DNA from: Phymatolithon calcareum | Lineage: Eukaryota; Rhodophyta; Florideophyceae; Hapalidiales | Reading direction: 5' to 3' | DNA: 64,000 nt | Assembly (NCBI GenBank): GCA_977006965.1 | Contig: OZ345378.1 | Location: 434,001-498,000, forward strand | Shown: piece by piece, positions 53,637 through 64,000 of the stretch | Position numbering within the stretch: position 1 is the stretch's first letter | How the letters are laid out: the number at the start of each line of letters is the position of its first letter | Program-made: the position numbers and the translations under genes | The notes under the pieces: generated by a model | Told to the model about the DNA's origin: nothing | Databases searched by the model: none | Seen by the model: only the letters and a program-made list of their open reading frames with translations

Positions 53637-56600
53637 ATGATGCTCTGGTCGCGCACGGCCGTCCGGGCAGTGTCACGTGGCGTACTAGTGGCAACAAAAC
53701 CTTCACGCTTCTCCTCCGTACAGCAGTTGCGATATCTTTCGGCGCCCGCCAGTGCCGTTGCTGAGCAACTGTTCCGACCGACCGATGGTTTCGCTAAGCG
53801 TCACAACAACTCGAAGCATGATGTGGACCAGATGCTTACCACTCTCGGCCTCAACAACATGGATGAGCTCATTGCTCAGACAGTCCCCTCGTCCATTCGC
53901 AACAACCGCGACCTCAAGGTTGGGAACGCCTGGTCAGAATCTGAGGCCCTGGCGAAGATGAAAAAAATGGCACAAAAGAACGAACTTTTTCAGAATCACA
54001 TTGGTATGGGCTATTACGGCACCATAACCCCCAATGTCATTATGCGTAACGTCCTGGAGAACCCTGGCTGGTACACACAGTACACCCCGTATCAAGCCGA
54101 AATTGCCCAAGGCCGATTGGAATCCCTCCTCAATTTCCAAACCATGGTATCGGATCTCACTGCACTTCCTGTTGCCAATGCTTCTCTGCTCGACGAAGCC
54201 ACAGCAGCTGCCGAGGCCATGTCGATGTGCTTCAGCATTGGAAAGAGAAAGAAATCCTCGTTTTTCGTTAGCGAACTTGTCAATCCCCAGACCTTGGCTC
54301 TCGTGAAGACGCGCGCAGAAGGACTAGGCGTAAATGTCATTGTAGGAAACCATGCAACTCTCGATTTATCCAGTGCTGATTTCTGTGGTGTCCTCGTGCA
54401 ATACCCAGCCACTGATGGCTCTCTTGATAACTATGAAGCTTTAGTGAAGGAGGCTCATTCCGTTGGTGCCAAGGTGGTAATGGCAACGGACCTTCTGGCT
54501 CTTACTTCTCTCAAGCCCCCAGGTGAGATTGGTGCAGACTTTGCTATTGGCAACTCTCAGCGATTTGGAGTACCAATGGGATATGGCGGCCCGCATGCGG
54601 CGTTCTTCGTCACTAGGGAAGAATTTAAGAGGCAGATCCCTGGTCGTATTATTGGTGTGACCCGCGATGCTCAAGGAGGGCCGGCGCTTCGTATGGCTAT
54701 GCAAACTCGTGAGCAGCATATCCGACGAGATAAGGCAACATCAAACATCTGCACGGCCCAGGCCCTTCTCGCCAATATGGCGGCGATGTACGGTGTCTAT
54801 CACGGCCCTGAAGGGCTGAAAAATATTGCCAACAGGACTGCAGGAATCGCGAGGCTGTTTGCCGGGTCGCTAGAAAGCCTTGGATATACTGTGCCCGGTA
54901 CCGGTTCCTTCTTTGATACGGTGAAAGTCACGCTCTCCTCTCAAGAAGAAGCAGACTCTCTTGCCAGTGCCCTGTATACTCAGAGAATTAACTGCCGTCG
55001 CTTGTCGAACAATGAACTCACTTTTGCCTTCGACGAGACTCATACGCAAGATGAAATCAAGTTGCTTGTGAGTGTATTTGAAAAGGCGAAGGGTAGAAAG
55101 ATCGACTTCGACAGCTTTGCCGCATCTTGTGCAGAGCCATCACCCGCTCCTTTCGGGGAGCACACAAGGACGTCTGACTTTATGACGCATTCAATTTTCA
55201 ACACCATGCACACGGAACATGAACTTTTGCGATATATCCACAAACTGCAAAACCGCGATCTTTCGTTAACCCATTCCATGATTGCCCTGGGCTCGTGTAC
55301 GATGAAGCTTAATGCTACTTCCGAAATGGTGCCAGTAACCTGGCCAGAGCTTGCTCTTCCGCATCCGTTCTCTCCGCCTGTACAAATGAAGGGTTATTAC
55401 GAAATGTTCGAGGATCTCCGTAAGGACCTCTCCGATATCACGGGCTTCCATACCGTTTCCCTGCAGCCGAACTCTGGAGCCCAAGGAGAATATGCAGGCC
55501 TCCTGGCGATCAAGAAGTACCACCAAAGCCGCGGCGATAGCCACCGTAATGTCTGTATAATTCCGCTGAGCGCACACGGCACAAACCCCGCTTCTGCCGC
55601 CATGCTCGGCATGAAAATAGTAACTGTGGGTTGCGATGAGCAAGGAAATGTCGACGTTGAGGAGTTGCGCACAAAGGCGGAGCAGCACAAGGACAATCTC
55701 AGTGCTTTGATGATTACGTACCCGTCCACTCATGGTGTGTTTGAAGACGCTATTCAAGAGGTTTGTCAGATCATTCACGACAACGGCGGCCAGGTGTACA
55801 TGGACGGCGCAAACATGAATGCTCAAGTCGGACTCTGCTCTCCAGGTGAGATTGGTGCGGATGTGTGTCATCTTAATCTTCACAAAACGTTTTGCATTCC
55901 ACACGGAGGGGGTGGTCCAGGTATGGGGCCCATCGGTGTGGCAAAGCAACTCGCACCGTTCCTGCCCGATCATCCAGTTGTTTCCCCGCCAAACCCTGAC
56001 AAAGCACTGAACAAGGGGTTGGAATGCGGCGCTGTATCAGCGGCGCCGTACGGGTCATCTGCTATTCTGCCAATTTCGTACATGTACATCAAGATGATGG
56101 GGTCGCAAGGATTGCGTGAGGCTACGGAGCAGGCAATCCTGAACGCGAATTACATGGCAAAGCGAATGGAGGGCGCGTATGAAGTTGTGTTCCGCGGCGC
56201 TGAGGGGCGATGCGCGCATGAGTTTATCATCGACTTGCGCCCATTTAAGACGTCATGTGGGATTTCAGAAACTGATGTTGCGAAGCGGCTCCAGGACTAC
56301 GGCTTCCACGCTCCCACAATGAGCTGGCCGGTTGCTGGAACCCTGATGATTGAGCCGACGGAAAGTGAAAGCAAGGCTGAATTGGACCGGTTTTGCGACG
56401 CTTTGTTGATGATCCGTGAGGAAATTCGCGCCGTGGAGGAAGGTCGGTTTGATAAGGAGAATAACCCGCTGAAAAATGCACCGCATACTGCTGCCGTCGT
56501 TACGGCAGAGGAATGGACGAGGCCGTATCCGCGGTCGTTGGGCGCCTTCCCTGCAAGCTGGGTGAAGGACGCTAAGTTTTGGCCCAGCGTCAGTAGAGTG

Positions 56601-56696
56601 GATGACGTTTTCGGTGACCGAAACCTTGTATGTACGTGCCCACCCGTGTCGGCTTATGCTGATGACGATGAATCCGCTGTTGCCGGTGTCGCGTAA
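53637..56696 (+). CDS. GLDC: glycine decarboxylase, P-protein of the glycine cleavage system
   Basis: This is a single exon of 1019 aa from ATG 53637 (AAAGATGATG). The open frame upstream has no other ATG. The first 50 residues are Arg/Ser/Ala-rich ([20 protein letters not shown]), a mitochondrial targeting peptide. The N-terminal half holds [15 protein letters not shown], the C-terminal half [14 protein letters not shown] and [12 protein letters not shown]. The PLP-binding Lys near residue 750 is in [18 protein letters not shown]-protein decarboxylates glycine and passes the aminomethyl group to the H-protein lipoyl arm in the mitochondrial matrix, a key photorespiration step. The length matches plant and animal forms. 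GDH converges on it. Confidence 0.97.
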   Translation: MMLWSRTAVRAVSRGVLVATKPSRFSSVQQLRYLSAPASAVAEQLFRPTDGFAKRHNNSKHDVDQMLTTLGLNNMDELIAQTVPSSIRNNRDLKVGNAWSESEALAKMKKMAQKNELFQNHIGMGYYGTITPNVIMRNVLENPGWYTQYTPYQAEIAQGRLESLLNFQTMVSDLTALPVANASLLDEATAAAEAMSMCFSIGKRKKSSFFVSELVNPQTLALVKTRAEGLGVNVIVGNHATLDLSSADFCGVLVQYPATDGSLDNYEALVKEAHSVGAKVVMATDLLALTSLKPPGEIGADFAIGNSQRFGVPMGYGGPHAAFFVTREEFKRQIPGRIIGVTRDAQGGPALRMAMQTREQHIRRDKATSNICTAQALLANMAAMYGVYHGPEGLKNIANRTAGIARLFAGSLESLGYTVPGTGSFFDTVKVTLSSQEEADSLASALYTQRINCRRLSNNELTFAFDETHTQDEIKLLVSVFEKAKGRKIDFDSFAASCAEPSPAPFGEHTRTSDFMTHSIFNTMHTEHELLRYIHKLQNRDLSLTHSMIALGSCTMKLNATSEMVPVTWPELALPHPFSPPVQMKGYYEMFEDLRKDLSDITGFHTVSLQPNSGAQGEYAGLLAIKKYHQSRGDSHRNVCIIPLSAHGTNPASAAMLGMKIVTVGCDEQGNVDVEELRTKAEQHKDNLSALMITYPSTHGVFEDAIQEVCQIIHDNGGQVYMDGANMNAQVGLCSPGEIGADVCHLNLHKTFCIPHGGGGPGMGPIGVAKQLAPFLPDHPVVSPPNPDKALNKGLECGAVSAAPYGSSAILPISYMYIKMMGSQGLREATEQAILNANYMAKRMEGAYEVVFRGAEGRCAHEFIIDLRPFKTSCGISETDVAKRLQDYGFHAPTMSWPVAGTLMIEPTESESKAELDRFCDALLMIREEIRAVEEGRFDKENNPLKNAPHTAAVVTAEEWTRPYPRSLGAFPASWVKDAKFWPSVSRVDDVFGDRNLVCTCPPVSAYADDDESAVAGVA

Positions 56697-57685
56697 GTTC
56701 ATGACGTTGAGGTTTGATCGCTTTGTGTAGCACGAAGCAATGTATCTCCCGGGTTTGTAGCGTAGGGTTCGGCTATCGACTGGCGACATGGTTTTTGTAT
56801 TGCCGAATTTTTAGTAAATTTTTCTGCCCTTAAAGGAATCGCTTTGACCGTGATCGCTAGTAATTCATGGTACAGTCGCATTTACAGTCAAACAAACTTT
56901 GCGGAGGAAGTGATGTGGAGTGTCCCAAGGCCGTCGTCAGTCCCACTCAGGATGACACACAGATTCCCATTGAGACGAAGGCAACGGTCAGAGGCTTACT
57001 TTGCGGAGTAGCCACTCATGATCGGACGCACATTGGAATATAAATGCATGAGCAATAGTCGCTTATTGTACTCGTATCTTCTGGAGTTGGAGCGAATCTC
57101 CATGACCAAGGATCCAAAAGGTCTGCATCGACAAGCATAAAAGTATTATCTTTTCAATTCCTATCCTTCTCTTGGTTCAGAGTTCTTCAGGCCTTCTTCA
57201 ATGTCAATCGGTTTCTTTGATACAACTCCAAACCCCTCTTCCCTTGCAGAAATTAGCACACAGAACAAAATGGTGCTCGAACTTGCCAAGCAATCCGCCT
57301 ACCATTGAAATGCACTTAAAAATTAGCGGAAGTCTTCTTTTCAATCCACAGCACTAATGCATTGCCTCCCTCAAATCCTCAGCAGTTCTCTACCCTGTGA
57401 TGCATGTGATGCATGGGTGGAATGCTTGATGGAGGGTTTAGGGCATACTGTATCAGACAAAGTACTTCAGTGCATCCATTGAACACAGAAAGTTGAATTT
57501 TGATCAACTGGTTGGAGACCTTCTCTCAAAGCCCATCTGTTTAGATGTTATTGGTCTACACTACGAGCCACCTCGGGATACAAAAATTACAAAGTCATTG
57601 AAATCAGCTGATCAGCACTAGTGCTGATAAAATACTCGGAATAGAGTAAGCCACAAGCAAAATTGTACCCCGAAACCCCAACTGC
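56697..57685. other. intergenic between convergent GLDC and GDH
   Basis: 3' flanks. A short palindrome (ATCAGCACTAGTGCTGAT, about 57611-57628) lies near the GDH end. No gene. Confidence 0.4.
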
Positions 57686-59457
57686 TTACGGCCACTGTCC
57701 GCGACGAAGGTAAGTCAGTCCGATTTGATCGATCGCCTTCAAGTATGCAGCAACCCTGAGCGATGGCACCGATCCACTGAGCAGCATACGGAACACCTCA
57801 TCACATGCAGCTACCATAGTATCCTCCAGTCCGGACCGAACATGTGCCTCCTCATCCGCACCTGTGATAATGAGGTTCTTCTGCATTGGAGACAGCTCCA
57901 TACCGTTCTTCTCCAAGATGTCAGCTAATGCCTTCCCCTGACCCTCATCATGACGCTTTGTGAGTCGCCCGAGACGCATACCGGACAAATTCTTCGTCCA
58001 TTCCGCGTAGGAGCACATAACGCCCATCGAGTTTGCAAGCAGATCGGGCAGCACGATCACACCGTTGTTCGTCAGGATCTTATCACCCTCCGCAGTCGTG
58101 GGACCGTTGGCACCCTCCGCGATCAGTCGAGCCTTGACCGCATGCGCGTTGTCACGGTTGATGACACCCTCAAGTGCGGCGGGGATCAGGACGTCACACG
58201 GCAAGGTGACGACGTCGGTAGCATCGTGGAGAATGGAGACAGTGTTACTGCCATTGTTCTCAAAGCCATACACGGAACCTCCAGTCTTGTCCAAGTGCTT
58301 CTTGAGCGCGATCGGGTCAACGCCGTGCTGGTAATCCGTCACGATTCCGTCCCTTTCGCCGATGGCCACAATCTTGCCACCGTAACGGTGGAGGTATTTG
58401 GCCGTCCAGAAACCAACGTTGCCAAGACCCTGAACGATGAAGTCGCGGTGCTCAATGCCCAGAGCGTCGGACAAACCGGCACGACGGAGAATGTCTGGAT
58501 TGTTGAGCATCGCGCGTACACCGTAGTATACACCGAGACCGGTGGCAGAATCACGTCCACGGATTCCACCCTGACCGACGGGCTTGCCTGTGACACAACC
58601 AAGGGTGAACATCTCACCGGGATTGAGCTGGGCGTATGTGTCGTGTATCCACGACATTTCGCGCGCACCTGTGCCGTAATCTGGAGCAGGAACTGTGGAA
58701 GGAAATGAGAAAGCAAAAAAAATTGGGATTTGACGTTGAGTTAGATAGGCAATAAGACTGATACAATCACGATGGGCGATGAAGATGACATACCGTCTTT
58801 GCCGGATCCAATCATGTTGCGCTTGTGCAACTCATGCGTAAAGCGCCTGGTGACTTTCTCCAGTTCTTTGACGGAGTACTTGTTAGCATCAATGCAAACC
58901 CCTCCCTTGGCGCCTCCGAACGGGACGTCAGCTGTGAACAAGTAGGAAACAAGACGCAGTCAGTTGATCTGCGCAGAAGCGCCGGTATGGAAGGAGAGAA
59001 GAGAGAAAGACTTACCAACAGCACACTTGAGGGTCATTAGAGTGGCCAGTGCTTGAACTTCCTCCATGTCCACAGATGAGGCATAGCGAATACCTCCCTT
59101 GGTCGGCAGGAAATGAGTGGAATGTTGAGCGCGATAGGCCGTGAGAAGTTCGGTGGTGCCATCATCGCGCAAAAGTGGGAATCTGAATTTCACAACGTTG
59201 TTGCATTCCCTGATGACCCCGAGAAGATCATCAGGTAACGTGGTGTAAGAGGCTGCCTCATTGAAGAAGTAATCCACAGACTCCAGGAACGAGAGCTCTG
59301 GACCGGGGGAGATTTCAATCTGTTCGGCACTATGAAGGTCACGACGAGGAGCCTTCGTGGACAGTGCACGAACGGCGGTGCGCGGGATGACGGCGGTGCG
59401 AGCAAACGCGGATGCTGATCGCGCCATATGCGACGTGCGGAGGAGCGAGGAGAACAT
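57686..59457 (-). CDS. GDH: glutamate dehydrogenase
   Basis: Exons (minus) 59457-59016, 58931-58794 and 58692-57686 join to 528 aa. The start [20 protein letters not shown] is a probable mitochondrial targeting peptide. Conserved segments are [25 protein letters not shown] (catalytic Lys near 156), [16 protein letters not shown] and the nucleotide-binding fold [15 protein letters not shown]. The enzyme interconverts glutamate and 2-oxoglutarate plus ammonium. The protein is of the animal/plant mitochondrial kind, and cofactor preference cannot be read with confidence. Introns are GTAAGT ... TTCACAG and GTATGT ... TTCCACAG. The joins restore KCAVADVPFGG and SGKDVPAPD. Confidence 0.95.
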
Positions 59458-60660
59458 TGTGGGGAGTTGAGAGGCACGGGTGTGCCGTGAGACCACTGCG
59501 AGACTGGAGGCAAGGGTCGAGGTGTTGTGGAAGGTCGCGTCTGAAATTATTCACTTAGATCGCGACTGGCAGCTGCTTATGAAGCGCGCTAATGTGACGA
59601 CATGATTATTTTCGGGGGTATAGTAACGGCCCGAGGAGACGGAGAAAATTGGGGAATGCACCAAATGTGCGAATTTGTGTTTCTGCTGCTCCTGGATGTA
59701 TGCGGCGTTGAGCACTGCGCTGCAATGGAAGCATGAGTCATGCATGACGCGTGCGGGCAATGGCTGCACAGTGGAAAGACACGAAGGCGCCGCGCGGTGG
59801 CCGAAAAGGCGTGGCGATTATGGTACATACGGCTCGGGAATCAACAGCGTATGTTGTGCTGCATCTGGTTGATTGTGCGATGCGATTGGTGTTCTCAACG
59901 CACTGTAATGCTATCTCAGGCCTGATGAGATCGGGACAGTCCCTAGGGTTCCGGAAGTACAGTCACGTCGCACGGTGTCCCGGTGTCAAAGAAGGTGCAT
60001 TATGTGGACAAATTTACAGGAAATCAACACCTTCGCTTGACCAACGGTGCTCTGTTCTGATCGGGACTCGTCAGGCCAATTGCCCTGCGAAGGGCCCTTC
60101 CCGGGAGCTTTTGCGGTCGTTCAACTGAATTGGAGCTTGTTGCTCGAGAATCGTGAATTGTCGCTAAGTGCAGTCGGTTCCTGTTGTACATCATTTGCTC
60201 GATCAGTACAGTAGTGAAATTGGTGCACGCAAGAAAGGTCTACGCCTGCTTTCCCGTGCAGTGTTGCAGTCGCACAGGAAGTTGAAAAGTTTTGAGATGA
60301 ATTGCCCTTCGTATTCATTGTAAGCTGTTTTATCTTATCAAAACATAACGGATTCAATCCACCTGTTTTCCAAATTTAGACCTCGAACAAGCATTGGTTC
60401 GGCTGTGCGGTGGCACCTGTACAGCATGCATGGGAGCTATCGAGCAGATAGTTGAAGAAAAACGTGTCTTGAGCGCAGATCTGATCTCCATTCTCACGAA
60501 AACCTGGCAAGGGTTGGTTAGTCAATGCGCATTGTTCTAGGACAACGCATGCATCTAAACGCGACTTCGTTTGATACTATACAGTAGCTTGAGGGGATCC
60601 TTTCCATGGCGCTCGTGGAAGCTTCTCTGTTCATGGCTGATTGTCAGGTCAGGTCTATTC

Positions 60661-60736
60661 AAGTGGAACGTTCTCGCATCATATCATACTCGAGTATGAT
60701 ACTCGATCGATCGAGTGGTGCTCGATTGTTCCACTT
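60661..60736. repeat. nested palindromes
   Basis: A perfect 18-base palindrome (ATCATACTCGAGTATGAT, 60683-60700) is followed at once by a perfect 16-base palindrome (ACTCGATCGATCGAGT, 60701-60716). Both are enclosed by the inverted pair AAGTGGAAC (60661-60669) and GTTCCACTT (60728-60736). Confidence 0.85.
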
Positions 60737-60912
60737 ACGCATGATGTATCATAGGTTCGATGAGGTGGTCATGAAAACCTTTTGCGACCACCACGGCACG
60801 GCACGTGACGACAGGGGAGGGTTACCCCAAAATTTAATTCATAATTTTGATATGCATCGGGTTCCTGGAAACCGCATCCCAAACCTGCACTTTGCGTCTG
60901 GAATATAGCACA

Positions 60913-60969
60913 TTTTGTGTCGACACAAAAATTGATTTTCTCCGCGTCATGACGTGGAGAAAATCAATT
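60913..60969. repeat. two adjoining palindromes
   Basis: A perfect 18-base palindrome (TTTTGTGTCGACACAAAA, 60913-60930) is followed by a 40-base inverted repeat centred on CGTCATGACG (60930-60969) with one mismatched pair. Confidence 0.85.
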
Positions 60970-62469
60970 CTTGTACTGTATATCGAGTGAGAACTTTTTC
61001 CATGAACAAAGTTGCTTACAGTGACTGGGCCATTCAAAGTGTGCCCTTGACTTGCACGGGTCGCTCATAAAGAGCTGGTTCGGGGAAAAATGTCGAAGAA
61101 TAGAGATTGCATACCACAAAAAAGCATATTTTCGAGCTGTAGGGCCCGATGGAGCGGTTACTGTCCAGTACACGGCCTCTGGTGATTAAGCTCAGAAAAG
61201 ACGGCGAACTTAAAACGACCAAAGATGATGCACTTTCGCGCACCAATGCCTCTCTGCCTGCAACGCAGCGCCCGGCTATTATAGTAATCCTCAGTCTCGG
61301 ACTATTCTCGCATATGTAGCATATCCCTGGCTTCACGGCTAGAAACTTGACTATGCACGGATTGTGAGCAAGGGATGAGTTGATTCTGTCTTTCGAAGCA
61401 TCACTGGCATGTTGAGATGACTGGAAAACCCCATCGACAGGCAGTTTTCAGCAGGTGAGTGTTGAGGAGTGGGAGGTCTTTCGACTTTCTATTTCTACGG
61501 AATCGTCGCCTCTCAAGGCAAGAAGGGAAGATCATATGAACTATATATTTACGGGGTTTAGAGAGTATGCGCTTCACGATCTGCCGAGGGATTGAGGCAA
61601 AGTGTCGATCAATCGACGCTGAAACCGACTATATCTACGGTCGCTTTGTGTACGGGCTGCAACATCCAGTCGTTTCTCCTGCAACCCGAGCTGTTCCTAT
61701 GGCTCGCGCTGCGTCATCTCCTTGTCAATCATCACTTCTACATGAGCGAACACTGCTGTACTGACATCACTGATGCGAGCGCAATTGAATCTGCCGGTTT
61801 TTCTACGCATGACGCACCCATTGTACCATGAGAAAGTCACTTCCTTGTTGAGCCTTCTTATGCTTCCCGATAGCTCTAATTTTTTAAAGCCGTAGTTCAC
61901 AGTTTGCTGTCCAACACGCGGACGCAAAATTTGTGTTTTAGAACACTTGGAGGTCACTTTGGACAAAATTATGTCAAGTTCTTTATATATATATGACGCA
62001 TAGATGTTTGTGATGTCAGACATGACCCATTTGATGCATTCGCACAACCGTGGACTTGTGGAACGTGAAAACCTGATGAGAAGATAACGGGAACAAACTT
62101 CCACGATGCTTCCACTTGAACGACGCCCAACTCATCAACGATGCTTGGCGATCAGACAGAGTAATTGTGATTCAGAACTTATATAATTACGAATAAGTAT
62201 TTATAATTTAAGAACTACAATTACGCGATTAGCATGGAGCGTATTAGTAGTGCCAAGTGCTCGTATTTCATTGGCACAGCTCAGACTCGCCGTCGGACCA
62301 GCTTCAACCAGTTCGGGCAGCCCCAGCCCCACCGCCACTACAAGTTTCTCATCGTGACAGCTTTCGAAGCGTATATACAATCGTCTCATCCGGACATCCT
62401 CCTCATACGGCGCCAGGACGTTTTTGAGAAAAAACAGCGCTCTTCCTATAGTTTATCCTTCAATCAAGT

Positions 62470-62877
62470 ATGGGTAAGTGCTTCAATGTTTGCCCTCTTT
62501 GAGCTGCGCATGATGGATATAGCGTTCGCTTGCCGTGCACCGCTTCCGCGATGCGGGGGCGGCGTCGCTTTGCGTTGAGCCTTGCTACCGTGCAGGTTTT
62601 GTTTCAAATGGTCTTTTTTGTCGAATCGAAGCTAACATGCTTCAACAATCATCGCGCGCCTATGCGTATGCACTTAACTTGACGTACAGGTAAGGTTCAC
62701 GGATCCCTCGCTCGAGCCGGTAAGGTCCGCGGTCAGACTCCCAAAGTAGCCCCACAGGAGGGCAAGACCAAGAGCCCGCGCGGTCGCGCGGCCATGCGTC
62801 TCAAGTACAACCGCCGGTATGTCAATGCCGTTGTGGGACCGGGCAAGAAGCGTGGCCCCAACTCGTCCGATAAGTAA
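62470..62877 (+). CDS. RPS30: ribosomal protein eS30
   Basis: Exons 62470-62473 and 62690-62877 join to 63 aa. The first exon contributes only ATG G, and the intron (GTAAGT ... TACAG, 216 bases) splits codon 2. The product [20 protein letters not shown] ... [20 protein letters not shown] is eS30 of the small ribosomal subunit. It is close to plant forms, with no ubiquitin-like FUBI domain in front, unlike animal FAU. An AATAAA lies at about 63049. The GC-rich coding exon contrasts with AT-rich flanks. Without the splice the frame would have no start. Confidence 0.93.
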
Positions 62878-63356
62878 ATCTTTCCATGGACATGTCATGT
62901 TTAGATCTTGAAGCCGTAACTTTTTATCCAGCCGCTTTGTCAACACCGGCAAGGCAACAAGCACATCACATCTAGATTTGCCTCTTTCTAGACTTCAATT
63001 GAGGGAGGGAAAAGCTAGTGTTATTCATCGTTAAGTTCGAACAAGCCCAATAAACAGGTCTTCGCTCATCGCCTACACGCACGCAGTCCAAGGTGCACAA
63101 GCGAGAAGCATCCACGCCTGCTCCTCGCTATGTATTGAAACAGTCGGCTTAACATTGTGCTACTCGAAGGAGGCGCAGATGTATTTGTCCACATTAAGCA
63201 TCGCATGCAGTGTTGAGGACAGTACCCAAAAATAAACTGAGGTCAGACGGTTTAATATGTTGAGCTAGACAGAAAACTTTTTCGCCATTCCGTCTTTACG
63301 TGTTAATGAATGTACAAGTTAAGAAGATAGGCACTCGACACTCGGTGCGATCTTGT
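62878..63356. other. eS30 3' flank
   Basis: Contains TTCAATTGAGGGAGGGAAAA at about 62995, similar to the end of the 1.95-kb inverted-repeat element, and the AATAAA of eS30. Confidence 0.35.
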
Positions 63357-64000
63357 TCAATACTTCCTCGTACTGCTACTCCCGTTCACGTACCGAGACC
63401 TCGGCACTGCAATCAGAGCATCATCTTCATCCGTGTCCACCAAGTTGATCACTTCCGTCTTAACTGGCGGCACCGTCCTACGTCGACTTGGCGATGAACT
63501 CAAAGACCTCACTCTTCGCCCACCGGCAACGACATTTCCTGCCTTCGCCATGATCCGGTTTGTCACAGCAGGAATCGCTACCATTCTTGCAGGAGGTTTT
63601 TCAGTTTCTCTGTTAAAGCGCACACTGCCTCTCTCAGCACTTCTCCTGCGTGTAGCTGGACCATCTTCAACATCGTCGAAGAAATCCTGATTAAACCCCT
63701 CACTTCTCCTTCTCGATTCTCGGGTCTTCGGGGTCTTCGGGGTCTTCGGACTCTTCGCGTTCTTCGACTTTTTCGAGCTTCCACGCGGTCTTCCAGCACT
63801 TCGCTTAGTCGACGCCATGGGGCGTTCCCCAACTGAAGGACGAGATTTGACCGCATCAGAGCCCCTAATGTCTTCCAGAGTTGGCCATCCGGGAGAGCCC
63901 ATATCAGCAAGCGGCCGTGGCGCACGCGGCGGAGTTCGCAGCACAGCTTCCGTGCGGGATTCAATATGGCCATTGGCCGCCGAGGGGCTTGCGTCAGGGG
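63357..64000 (-). CDS. basic nuclear-type protein, 3' part only
   Basis: The frame is open from the right window edge to a TGA at 63357, giving at least 214 residues with the N-terminus outside. It is rich in Ser, Arg, Lys and Pro, with an AT-hook-like AGRPRGSSKKSKN and a KTPKTPKTP repeat. Near the end it carries VKTEVINLVDTDEDD, a hydrophobic core next to acidic residues as in SUMO-interaction motifs. No catalytic domain is visible. Probably a chromatin- or SUMO-linked nuclear protein, family unknown. Confidence 0.65.
   Translation of the reverse strand, partial: PDASPSAANGHIESRTEAVLRTPPRAPRPLADMGSPGWPTLEDIRGSDAVKSRPSVGERPMASTKRSAGRPRGSSKKSKNAKSPKTPKTPKTRESRRRSEGFNQDFFDDVEDGPATRRRSAERGSVRFNRETEKPPARMVAIPAVTNRIMAKAGNVVAGGRRVRSLSSSPSRRRTVPPVKTEVINLVDTDEDDALIAVPRSRYVNGSSSTRKY

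Larger units (their letters stand above)
59458..62469. other. 3-kb intergenic region
   Basis: No supported gene. It holds the nested palindromes at 60661-60736 and 60913-60969 and three TACAGTA heptamers. Some open frames (for example 59751-60128 plus) have no family content. Confidence 0.35.

Noticed and set aside
57950-58708. 252-codon open frame on the plus strand opposite GDH
   Set aside because: It lies wholly antisense to the conserved GDH exon 3. Long antisense frames opposite GDH genes are a known annotation artefact, and the sequence has no fold of its own.
59751-60128. 125-codon plus-strand frame upstream of GDH
   Set aside because: No domain, composition like non-coding DNA, overlaps other equally long frames.
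61567-61764. Copia reverse-transcriptase relic (DAETDYIYGRFVYG)
   Set aside because: The resemblance is limited to a few residues with no flanking RT motifs.

Overview
The window is eukaryotic nuclear DNA. Protein genes lie far apart on both strands, several are cut by short GT-AG introns, and long stretches between them are filled with decayed transposable elements. The gene set includes gamma-tubulin, Rab1, HUS1, CCR4-NOT subunits, a mitochondrial glycine decarboxylase and a stand-alone plant-type eS30. Several genes have no intron and repeats are abundant. I infer an archaeplastid, and a multicellular red alga (florideophyte type, Chondrus-like) fits best, but the sequence alone does not prove this.

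Layout: 1-5.4 kb holds a decayed Ty1/copia element with its 3' LTR, followed by a 5'-truncated LINE. The first gene-rich block, 6-30 kb, contains a fucosyltransferase-like type II membrane protein, Rab1 (4 exons), HUS1 (minus, 3 exons), CNOT11 (2 exons), a UBE2D/Ubc4-type E2 (4 exons), the splicing factor CWC24/RNF113, a UBC7/UBE2G2-type E2 (minus, 4 exons), LETM1 (4 exons), CNOT10 (minus), ROMO1/Mgr2 (minus), an unrecognised 171-aa protein (minus) and gamma-tubulin. A repeat-rich island at about 30.5-50 kb follows. It holds several LINE relics, a complete hAT-type MITE with 8-bp target duplications, a tRNA-derived SINE with 11-bp target duplications, a 1.95-kb inverted-repeat element, a 1.5-kb element with about 220-bp inverted repeats, an inverted pair of LTR-like sequences, and a large hairpin. 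The second gene block, 50-64 kb, carries ZNF598/Hel2 (minus), glycine decarboxylase P-protein, glutamate dehydrogenase (minus, 3 exons), eS30 (2 exons, the first with only 4 coding bases) and the 3' part of a nuclear-looking protein that runs off the right edge.

Functional links: CNOT10 and CNOT11 form one sub-module of the CCR4-NOT deadenylase and lie about 10 kb apart. A Ubc4/UBE2D-type E2 lies between them and the Hel2/ZNF598 ligase lies further right. In other eukaryotes these products meet on stalled ribosomes. Clustering in this genome could be chance. GLDC and GDH, both normally mitochondrial amino-acid enzymes, converge on each other.

Exon joins were worked out by hand from GT-AG sites and family reading frames. 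They give full family lengths for Rab1 (202 aa), HUS1 (280 aa), UBE2D (147 aa), UBC7 (169 aa) and eS30 (63 aa). No wholly new system is proven here. The most notable structures are the intact MITE, SINE and inverted-repeat elements, the very small coding exons, and a recurrent TACAGTA heptamer in the non-coding DNA.
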